A DNA stretch of 64,000 bases, taken from NCBI RefSeq assembly GCF_021401135.1, contig NZ_JACBFO010000001.1, positions 806,001 to 870,000 on the forward strand, written 5' to 3'. The translations under genes and the position numbers were made by a program. This document shows, one piece after another, positions 29,401-35,685 of the stretch; the first letter of the stretch is position 1; every line of letters begins with the position of its first letter. Source of the stretch: Azonexus sp. R2A61 (GTDB lineage: Bacteria > Pseudomonadota > Gammaproteobacteria > Burkholderiales > Rhodocyclaceae). Under the pieces are notes generated by a model. That model did no database searches and was not told the DNA's origin. It saw nothing but the letters and a program-made list of their open reading frames with translations.

Positions 29401-29525
29401 CGACGGTGGTGATCGGCGGGCTGATCACCTCGACCTTCCTCAGTCTGCTGGTGATTCCGGTGGTGTTTACCTATGTTGACGATTTGATCGTCTGGGTGAG
29501 GGAGCGGGTGGGGCGTCGGGCGTAG
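26469..29525 (+). CDS. RND-family efflux transporter, AcrB/MdtB-like
   Basis: A 1018-residue proton-driven inner-membrane pump with the usual 12-helix duplicated layout: a first helix near 11-31, a large periplasmic loop, a helix block 335-530, a second loop, and a final helix block 850-1010. The TM4 proton-relay aspartates are in LVVGILVDDAIVEIENI and the matching lysine is in MGIATKNSILLVDY, so it should be active. It looks like a multidrug or organic-compound pump, not a heavy-metal one, because metal-binding motifs are missing. The downstream end touches repeat copy 2. Confidence 0.94.
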   Translation: MNVSAWSIRNPIPAILLFILLTLAGLVAFKAMKIQQFMDIDLPMVTVAAALPGAAPAQMETEVARKIENSIATVQGLKHLYTKVQDGMVTITAEFRLEKPTQEAVDDVRDAVSRVRSDLPGDLRDPVISRISVTGAPILTYTVSSSRMDEEALSWFVDNTISKAILSARGVGAVARVGGVTREVRIELDPARMLSLGVTAADVSRQLRRIQQEASGGRTDIGGVEQSVRTIGTVQTAAELAAMDIVLGDGRRVRLDQLATVSDTIAERRSAALLDGKPVVSFEISRSRGAGEVEVAEAVGVVLERLRADHPDIEITEAFNFVDPVIENYDGSMKLLIEGAILAVVVVWLFLRDGRATFVAATALPLSIIPTFAAMYLMGFTLNVVTLLSMSLVVGILVDDAIVEIENIMRHLRMGKTPFQAAMEAADEIGLAVIATTFTLIAVFLPTAFMSGVAGKFFVQFGWTAAIAVFFSLVVARMLTPMMAAYLLKPVADQAQPRWLGIYEGWAGWCLRHRLLTLGGAALFFFGSFALVPLLPTGFLPPDDLSQTQIHLELPPGTRYEQTYAAAEQARRIVAANPHVRLVYTALGGGSAGKDPFAPSGAAEVRKATLTVNLTPREARGGVTKQSVESDLREALTAIPGTRVKVGLASGNEKYVLVLAGEDGRVLSEHARVVERELRGIPGVGAVTTTASLTRPEFTIRPDFARMADLGVTSAAIADTLRIATAGDYDQGLAKLNLAQRQVPIVVKLPEAARTDLDLLRQLTVPGRNGPVQLESIADIGIAGGPAEIDRYDRLRNVNFEIELNGRALGDVEKATKALSSLQQLPPGIIQSTVGDAETMGELFQSFGLAMGTGVLCIYIVLVLLFKDFVQPATILAALVLSVPGAFLALFVAQQAVSMPSMIGMIMLMGIATKNSILLVDYVILARRDHGLSRRDALLDACRKRARPIVMTTIAMGAGMLPIALGIGVDASFRSPMATVVIGGLITSTFLSLLVIPVVFTYVDDLIVWVRERVGRRA

Positions 29526-30325
29526 TTTTTTGCCGGGTTTTGCTGTTGACCGGTGGGTGTTGCTGAGGCTCGGGGTTCCGTGCCTGACGCGGGGTGGGTT
29601 TTCTGAAAGGCGGTTTTCCGCCGTTGACCGGCGGGCGTACTTTCTTCTTGCGTCGCCAAGAAGAAAGTAGCCAAAGAAGAAGGCGACCCTGGGTCGGCGC
29701 CGGGCTTTGCCCGGTTCCCTGTGCTACTCGGGCGGTCGGGCGGCTGGCTAAACTCGCCTTCGGCTCGGACAACGCCAGCCGACGGCCCCCGACCGCCCTG
29801 CGTTGCTCGGCGCCTTCCAAGGGGCCCGAAACCGATGGTGTGCTGCGGTCGACGGGGAAAATGGGCGAAAAAGCCGGTCGACCACACAAGAAGCGCAAAA
29901 AAACGAATCTTGCGGTCGACGGCACAAAAACCATTTTTTCCGCCAAGGTTTCCGCCGTGACGTTTTCCCGGTTCCCTGTGTTTCGCGCCGAGCAACGCAG
30001 AAGGGCCGGGGGATTTCGGCTGGCGTTGTCTGAGGCCCGCAGGGCCGAGTTTAGCCAGCCGCCCGGTCCTTCGAGTCGCGCAGGGCAGTCGGCGGCACGC
30101 CGACCGCGAAAGTCAGGGTCGCCTTCTTTTGGCTACTTTTCTTGGCGAAGCAAGAAAAGTACGCCCGCGCGTCAGGCGCGGAACCCGGCATTTCCGTAAC
30201 AACGACGCCCGCCGGTCAACGGCGGAAAGCCGCCTCTCAGAAAATCCAACCCGCGCCGCAAGCGCAGAACCCGGCGTCTCGGAACTAACGATGCCCACCG
30301 GTAACCGGCGGCAAGCAGGGTTTAG
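29526..30325. repeat. Long inverted-repeat element, copy 2 (extended arms)
   Basis: An 800-bp non-coding block, same orientation as copy 1. The shared core runs from CGCCGTTGACCGGCGGGCG (29619) through AAGGCGACCCTGGGTCGGCG to the mirrored AGGGTCGCC and CGCCGGTCAACGGCGG near 30213. The arms carry extra outer units (GTTCCGTGCCTGACGCG on the left, CGCGTCAGGCGCGGAAC on the right) not seen in copy 1. The centre (29840-29935) has three GGTCGAC words with A runs. It fills the gap between the RND pump and the Pit operon; no gene is supported inside. Confidence 0.83.
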
Positions 30326-30346
30326 CGGTGCGCCTGCAACAGCACC

Positions 30347-31354
30347 TCAGAGCACCAAGCGTCCCAGATACCAGGCCACCGCCGCGATCAGCGCGCTGCA
30401 CGGGATCGTCAGCACCCAGGCCCAGACGATGCCGCCGGCGACGCCCCAGCGGACGTGCCGGGCGCCGCGCGTGGTGCCGACGCCGGCAATGGCGCCGGTG
30501 ATGGTGTGGGTGGTGGACACCGGAATGCCGAAGGCGGAGGCGAGGAACAGCGTGAAGGCGCCGCCGCTGTTGGCGCAGAAGCCGCGCGCCTGGTTCAGCT
30601 TGGTGATCCGGTTACCCATCGTCTTGACGATGCGCCAGCCGCCGAACATCGTGCCCAGGCCCATCGCGGTGTAGCAGGCGAGGACGATCCAGCCGGGGAT
30701 TTCCGAGTCGATGGTCGACATGTCGGCGGCGATCAGGATCATCCAGATGATGCCGATCGTCTTCTGTGCATCGTTGCCGCCATGGCCGAGGCTGTAAGCG
30801 GCGGCCGACAGCAACTGGAGGCGGCGGAAATGCTTGTCCACCTTGCGGGGGGCCATGTTTCGGCAGATCCACGAGACCGCGACCATCAGCAGGCCGCCGA
30901 CGACGAAGCCGAGCAGCGGGGCGACGAAGATGAAGGCGATGATCTTCAGGACGCCGGCGCTGACCAGGCTGCCGAAGCCGGCCTTGCAGACGGCGGCACC
31001 GACCAGGCCGCCGACCAGGGCGTGCGACGACGACGACGGGATGCCGTAGTACCAGGTGATGATGTTCCAGGCGATGGCGCCGGCCAGCGCGCCGAAGATC
31101 ACGTAGTGATCGACGATGCTCGGGTCGATGGTGCCCTTGCCGATGGTCGAGGCGACCTTCAGGTGGAACAGGAAATAGGCGAGGAAGTTGAACGATGCCG
31201 CCCAGATCACCGCATGGTGCGGCTTGAGCACCCGCGTCGAGACGATGGTGGCGATCGAGTTGGCGGCATCGTGGAAGCCGTTCATGAAATCGAACAGCAG
31301 GGCGACGACGATCAGGGTGACGACGACCCCGAGGCCGATATGCAGGCTTTCCAT
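30347..31354 (-). CDS. Low-affinity inorganic phosphate transporter, Pit family
   Basis: A 335-residue membrane protein with about ten helices. The duplicated Pit signature appears as DFMNGFHDAANSIATIVSTR near the N-terminus and YSLGHGGNDAQKTIGI in the middle, with GIPSSSSHALVGGLVG and GIPVSTTHTITGAIAG as the paired second motifs. Family members move phosphate, often as a metal-phosphate complex, with protons or Na+. The gene follows a DUF47 protein by 12 bp, the common pit-DUF47 operon. Confidence 0.93.
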   Translation of the reverse strand: MESLHIGLGVVVTLIVVALLFDFMNGFHDAANSIATIVSTRVLKPHHAVIWAASFNFLAYFLFHLKVASTIGKGTIDPSIVDHYVIFGALAGAIAWNIITWYYGIPSSSSHALVGGLVGAAVCKAGFGSLVSAGVLKIIAFIFVAPLLGFVVGGLLMVAVSWICRNMAPRKVDKHFRRLQLLSAAAYSLGHGGNDAQKTIGIIWMILIAADMSTIDSEIPGWIVLACYTAMGLGTMFGGWRIVKTMGNRITKLNQARGFCANSGGAFTLFLASAFGIPVSTTHTITGAIAGVGTTRGARHVRWGVAGGIVWAWVLTIPCSALIAAVAWYLGRLVL

Positions 31355-31366
31355 GATCGGGGAGAC

Positions 31367-32011
31367 TCAGGAATTCTCGAGAACGATGGCTTCGACGGTG
31401 CCGGCGACATCCTTGCAGCGGTCGCTGACCGATTCGAGCAGCTGGTAGATTTCCTTGAGCTTGATGACTTCGCGGACGTCCGGTTCTTCGCGGAAGGTCT
31501 TGGACATGGCAACGCGCAGCAGGCGGTCGACTTCCGCTTCGAGATCGTCGATTTCGTGGCACAGCTTGAGGATTTGCGGCGCGTTGTCCATGTTGTGCAG
31601 CAGCTTGACCAGGGCGGTGACCTGCTTGCAGCAGCGTTCGGTGATCTCGGCCATCGACTTGGCTTCGGCCGGGATGCGGTGGATGTCGTAGAGCGACATC
31701 GCTTCGGCGACGTCCTGCATCATGTCGATGATGTCGTCCATGCCGTTGATCAGCTGATGGATTTCGTCGCGGTCGAACGGGGTGATGAAGGCGCTGTGCA
31801 GGTGGGCCAGCACGTCATGGGTGATCTTGTCGGCGGCGCTCTCCAGGCGGTCGATTTCGTCGGCCAGGGCCTGTGCTTCGTTTTCTGCAGCCCCGCTGGC
31901 CAGGGCATCGATCAATCGGGTCAGGGCGGTGCCGCCCAGCGAGATCAGTTCTCCGTGTGCATTGAAGTGGTCGAAATATTTGCCCTCTTTGGGCATCAGC
32001 GCGCCGAACAT
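31367..32011 (-). CDS. DUF47 (PhoU-like) Pit accessory protein
   Basis: A 214-residue all-helical protein starting MFGALMPKEGKYFDHF, typical of the DUF47/YkaA family, which shares the PhoU fold. Acidic helices (DEIDRLESAADKITHDV, EIDDLEAEVDRLLRVAM) could bind metals as in PhoU. Genes of this family nearly always precede a Pit transporter, as here, and probably tune its activity. A 101-bp gap separates it from the second transporter gene. Confidence 0.92.
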   Translation of the reverse strand: MFGALMPKEGKYFDHFNAHGELISLGGTALTRLIDALASGAAENEAQALADEIDRLESAADKITHDVLAHLHSAFITPFDRDEIHQLINGMDDIIDMMQDVAEAMSLYDIHRIPAEAKSMAEITERCCKQVTALVKLLHNMDNAPQILKLCHEIDDLEAEVDRLLRVAMSKTFREEPDVREVIKLKEIYQLLESVSDRCKDVAGTVEAIVLENS

Positions 32012-32112
32012 GACGGTTCTTTTAAAAAAATGTGACGGGCGCGCATTTTAGCACCCGCCGATATGCGCGCTTGCGCTGGATCAAACGCGGGTCAAATTAT
32101 CGCCGTCGGGCG

Positions 32113-33684
32113 TCAGGCGTGAACGATGCCGAAGATCATGAAATAGATCATCGCCGCCATCAGCGCCGAGGCGGGCACGGTGACGATCCAGGCCGCGGCG
32201 ATCCTGAACACGGCCGAGCGCTTGACCAGTTCGTGGCGGTACACCTTGCGGATCTGCTTGCGTTCGCGCTTGGTCAGATCGGCCTGGGCGGTGCGCGCCT
32301 TCAACTGGTCCAGCATCTCGCGCTTCTCCTTGACGCTGGCCTTGGCGAAGCGGTTCAGGAAGGCATCGACCACGTCGCGGTCGCTGCCGAGATGGTGTTC
32401 GCGGATTTCCTCGATCATCTGTGAATAACTGGTCTTGATGAACTCGCGCAGGAAGCCGACGCCGAACACGCCGCCCAGCGCGATGTGCGTCGAGCTGACC
32501 GGCAGGCCGAGTTGCGAGGCGACGATGACGGTGACGGCCGCCGACATGGCGATGCAGAAAGCCCGCATCTGGTCGAGTTCGGTGATTTCCGAACCGACCG
32601 TACGGATCAGCTTGGGCCCGTACAGCGACAGGCCGAGCGAGATGCCGATCGCGCCGATCATCATCACCCACAGCGGAATCGATGCCTTTTCCGATAGCTG
32701 GCCGTTCATCGCCGTATCGGCGATTGCCGCCAGCGGGCCGACCGCGTTGGCCACGTCGTTGGCGCCGTGGGCGAAACTGAGCAAGGCGGCGGCACAGATC
32801 AGCGGCACGGTGAACAGCGAATTGATGCTGGCCTTGGTGTTGTTCAGGCGGATTGCCCGGGCCGAGATCCGCCGGCGCATCAGCCACCAGGTCAGCAGTC
32901 CCAGTCCACCGCCGATCAGCCCGGCGGTCAGCGGGTCGCTGTGCCAGATCCGGTTCAGGCCTTTCAGGATCAGGTAGGTCGAGAAGGCAAAGGCCATCAG
33001 GCCGATCAGCACCGGGACGGTCCGCTGCGCGGCAGCGACCATGTCGGACTGATAGGTGATGGCGCGCTTGATCCAGTAGAGAAAGGCCGCGGCAACGATG
33101 CCGCCCAGGACCGGCGAGATCACCCAGCTGGCCGCGATGCCACCCATCGTTCCCCAGTTGGCGGCGGACAGGCCGCCGGCCGCAATGCCGGCACCCAGCA
33201 CGGCGCCGACGATGGAATGGGTGGTCGACACCGGGGCGCCGATCGCTGTCGCGATGTTCAGCCAGATCGCACCGGCGAGCAGTGCCGCGGTCATCAGCCA
33301 GATGAAGCGATTGCTGTCGAGAATGGCCTCCGGCTTGATGATGCCGCTACGGATCGTCGATACCACGTCGCCGCCGGCGATCAAGGCGCCGGCCATTTCG
33401 AAGACGGCGGCGATGATGATGGCGCCGCCCATGGTGATCGCGCGCGAGCCGACCGCCGGGCCGACGTTGTTGGCGACGTCGTTGGCGCCGATGTTCATCG
33501 CCATGTAGCCGCCGATCATCGACGCGACGACCAGCATGATGCCCTGGCTGCCGGTGAGACCGACGCCGAGGGCGGTGTAGATCATCGTGCAGACGACGAA
33601 CAGCAGGCCCAGGCCCAGTCGCGAAACTTCGCGCCGGCCGCGCCGGGTCGCCTTTTCGATATCGGCGAAATCCTTGAATTCCAT
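32113..33684 (-). CDS. Second inorganic phosphate transporter, long Pit form
   Basis: A 523-residue Pit-family protein with the two signature repeats MNIGANDVANNVGPAVGS and FAHGANDVANAVGPLAAI, each followed by a S/T-rich motif (GAPVSTTHSIVG, GLPVSSTHIALG). About 110 extra hydrophilic residues near the C-terminus (EIREHHLGSDRDVVDAF to KVYRHELVKRSAVF) precede a last membrane helix. This is the longer bacterial type. ATG 33684 has a GAGAGGA Shine-Dalgarno site. It is followed by the DUF47-pit pair in the same direction, so three phosphate-uptake genes are clustered. Confidence 0.92.
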   Translation of the reverse strand: MEFKDFADIEKATRRGRREVSRLGLGLLFVVCTMIYTALGVGLTGSQGIMLVVASMIGGYMAMNIGANDVANNVGPAVGSRAITMGGAIIIAAVFEMAGALIAGGDVVSTIRSGIIKPEAILDSNRFIWLMTAALLAGAIWLNIATAIGAPVSTTHSIVGAVLGAGIAAGGLSAANWGTMGGIAASWVISPVLGGIVAAAFLYWIKRAITYQSDMVAAAQRTVPVLIGLMAFAFSTYLILKGLNRIWHSDPLTAGLIGGGLGLLTWWLMRRRISARAIRLNNTKASINSLFTVPLICAAALLSFAHGANDVANAVGPLAAIADTAMNGQLSEKASIPLWVMMIGAIGISLGLSLYGPKLIRTVGSEITELDQMRAFCIAMSAAVTVIVASQLGLPVSSTHIALGGVFGVGFLREFIKTSYSQMIEEIREHHLGSDRDVVDAFLNRFAKASVKEKREMLDQLKARTAQADLTKRERKQIRKVYRHELVKRSAVFRIAAAWIVTVPASALMAAMIYFMIFGIVHA

Positions 33685-33737
33685 GGGGTGTCCTCTCCGT
33701 GACGCCGCTGCTGGCCGATTTCTGCGGTCGACGGCCT

Positions 33738-33774
33738 GGCCGGGCGAAAAATGGATTGTGACATTTTTCCGGCC
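33738..33774. promoter_or_regulatory. Stem-loop in the pit/crcB intergenic region
   Basis: GGCCGG pairs with CCGGCC, and after a three-base bulge AAAAATG pairs with CATTTTT, leaving an 8-base loop. It lies in the leader side of both divergent genes. It does not match the fluoride riboswitch consensus as I know it. Function unknown. Confidence 0.4.
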
Positions 33775-33832
33775 GGGCTGTCGCTGGGCCGCCGACCTGT
33801 CACAGGCTAGAATCGGGGCAAGGAGGATGTTC

Positions 33833-34222
33833 ATGAACCCCATCGGATTCGTTGCCGTCGGCGTCGGCGCCGCCTTGGGCGCCTGGCTGCGCTGGCTGCT
33901 CGGGCTGGCGCTCAATCCGCTGTTCGTTGCGCTGCCGTTGGGGACCCTGGCCGCCAACCTGCTCGGCGGTTACCTGGTCGGCGCCGCTGTCGGTCTGTTC
34001 CACCTCAATGCGCAATGGCCGCTGGCGCTGAAACTGTTCGCCATCACCGGCTTTCTCGGCGGCCTGACCACCTTCTCGACCTTTTCGGCAGAGGTCGTCG
34101 AGCGGCTGCTGGCCGGGCAGCCGGCACTGGCCTTCGGCCTCGCCACCCTGCACCTGGCCGGCTCGCTGACCGCCACCTGGCTGGGGCTGGCGACGGTCGG
34201 CGCGACGCGGATCTGGAGTTGA
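33833..34222 (+). CDS. crcB: Fluoride ion exporter CrcB/Fluc
   Basis: A 129-residue four-helix membrane protein that works as a dual-topology dimer to expel fluoride. Signature segments are GAALGAWLRWLLG, GTLAANLLGGYLVG (with the conserved Asn) and GFLGGLTTFSTFSAE. AAGGAGG at 33820-33826 fits ATG 33833; the ATG at 33827 is too close to it. The gene is convergent with the nuclease-like gene, with 4 bp between their stops. Confidence 0.94.
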   Translation: MNPIGFVAVGVGAALGAWLRWLLGLALNPLFVALPLGTLAANLLGGYLVGAAVGLFHLNAQWPLALKLFAITGFLGGLTTFSTFSAEVVERLLAGQPALAFGLATLHLAGSLTATWLGLATVGATRIWS

Positions 34223-34226
34223 GGGT

Positions 34227-35201
34227 TCAGAGTACCCGGGCCAGATGCTGGCCCAGCGTGGTTTCGTTGACGAAGCTGAGTTCGTAGGTTGCCGATAGCC
34301 CGCGCGCGCTGTCGTCGGTCAGCCCCGCAACGCACATGACGAATTGCCAGGGCTCGAGCCCGAGCCGTTTCTTCAGCGCCAGGTAGCGGTCGAGGTTCTG
34401 CCGGAACTCGCCCGACTTGCATTCGATGCAGATCGGCGTCTTGCCGTCGATCAGCAGGAAAACATCGATCTCGTAGCGGTCGCCGTTGCCCAGCACCAGT
34501 TCCAGCCCGCGGGCGCAGGAGAAGCGCTTGCCGCGTTCCTGTGTCTGGCGCAGGCTGCGCATCAGGGCGAGCCATTCCAGCCATTCGCCGGCGAAGAAGT
34601 TGCGGATGCCGGGTGCCGATTGCAGGATCAGCCGGACGTTGTTCTCGGCCTTGTTGTGAAAGCATTTGGCGACGAAAGAAAAATCGTAGAGCTGCTGGCA
34701 GAAGCGCGACAGCGCGGCGGCCTCGTCCGGCGTCTTTTTGTCGAGATGGATGGTGACGCTGCTGTGTTCCTTCTGCTGCGCCCAGCGCAGCCGGTCGACG
34801 ACCTCGCGCAGCAGGCCGGGGTTGGCGCCGATGGCTTCGGCCACTTCGTCGAAGAAACCGCTGGTGTCGACCCGGCGCAGATCGGCCTGGACCTTGATCT
34901 GCTTGCGGTTGAACCAGTCGTAGATCGGACCGTGCTGCAGTTCGGTGGCGAAGCGGTCGGTATTGGTCAGGTCGAAGCTGCTGTCGGCTGCCGGCTGGCC
35001 TTCGGGGGCGGCGGGCTGGCCCTTGAGACGGATCAGCTCGCGCTGGGCGTCGAAATACTTGTCGAGCAGCTTTTCGACGAAAAACAGCGTCGGGTAGGCG
35101 ACGGCGGCGGTTTCACACTTGGGGCAGGGCTGCGATTTGCCGGCCTGGGTGTCGGCGATTTCGGCAAGGTACCCGCATTTGTTGCAGCGAAGGATGGCCA
35201 T
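34227..35201 (-). CDS. Zinc-ribbon protein with a PD-(D/E)XK-like nuclease domain
   Basis: A 324-residue protein of no named family known to me. The N-terminus has two CxxC knuckles (C6/C9 and C26/C29), a zinc ribbon. The C-terminal part has a restriction-endonuclease-like pattern: Glu209 in GEWLEWLAL, Asp246 in YEIDVFLLI, and E260-x-K262 in IECKSGEF. The layout recalls the nuclease end of Card1/Can2-like (DUF1887) proteins, but no CARF domain is evident. The middle (about 95-190) is helical and unrecognised. It may be a DNA or RNA nuclease for repair or defence; this is inference. It is convergent with crcB. Confidence 0.75.
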   Translation of the reverse strand: MAILRCNKCGYLAEIADTQAGKSQPCPKCETAAVAYPTLFFVEKLLDKYFDAQRELIRLKGQPAAPEGQPAADSSFDLTNTDRFATELQHGPIYDWFNRKQIKVQADLRRVDTSGFFDEVAEAIGANPGLLREVVDRLRWAQQKEHSSVTIHLDKKTPDEAAALSRFCQQLYDFSFVAKCFHNKAENNVRLILQSAPGIRNFFAGEWLEWLALMRSLRQTQERGKRFSCARGLELVLGNGDRYEIDVFLLIDGKTPICIECKSGEFRQNLDRYLALKKRLGLEPWQFVMCVAGLTDDSARGLSATYELSFVNETTLGQHLARVL

Positions 35202-35244
35202 GAGGGATTTCCGGCTGGAATATCCCGTCAGTATACCTGCGCTT

Positions 35245-35685
35245 TCAGGCGGCTTTCTTCAGCAGCTTCAGACATTCGATCGAGGCCGCCAGGTCGAGGG
35301 CGCTGAAATCGTCGAAGTTCCTCAGCGCCGGATTGGCGCCATTTTCCAGCAGCAGTTTGACCAGATCCGGCTTGCTGTTCGACGACACGTACATCAGGCA
35401 GCTGGCGCCATTGCCGTTCTGCAGGTCGAGGTCGATGCCGGCGTCGATCAGGCGCTGGATGATCGCGTGGTCGCCGTGGTAGCAGGCCAGCCACAGGGCG
35501 TTGCAGCCGTCGGCATTGGTCACCGCGATGTCGACGCCGAGGGCCAGCAGTTCGTCGACGATGTCCTTGCGGCCTTCCTTGCAGGCACGCATCAGCGGCG
35601 TGAAGCGGCGGTCGGCCTGCGGTTCGGAAATTTTGTCCTGCGGGAAGCCGTGTTCGGCGAGAAAGGCGGCGAGCGTCGGGGTCAT
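35245..35685 (-). CDS. Ankyrin-repeat protein of the nif neighbourhood
   Basis: A 146-residue protein made of about four ankyrin repeats: TPLMRACKEGRKDIVDELLALG, NALWLACYHGDHAIIQRLIDAG, CLMYVSSNSKPDLVKLLLENG, and a capping ALDLAASIECLKLLKK. There is no signal peptide, so it should be a cytoplasmic binding protein. ATG 35685 overlaps the SagB-like gene stop by 4 bp, making it the second gene of that leftward operon. Ankyrin proteins occur in some nif clusters; the partner is unknown. Confidence 0.88.
   Translation of the reverse strand: MTPTLAAFLAEHGFPQDKISEPQADRRFTPLMRACKEGRKDIVDELLALGVDIAVTNADGCNALWLACYHGDHAIIQRLIDAGIDLDLQNGNGASCLMYVSSNSKPDLVKLLLENGANPALRNFDDFSALDLAASIECLKLLKKAA

Noticed and set aside
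29467..30199. Coding frames inside the second long repeat
   Set aside because: Same pattern as copy 1; frames run through the inverted arms and are not preserved between copies.
33685..33832. Fluoride riboswitch before crcB
   Set aside because: The expected conserved loop and pseudoknot sequences are not visible; only a simple bulged hairpin is present.
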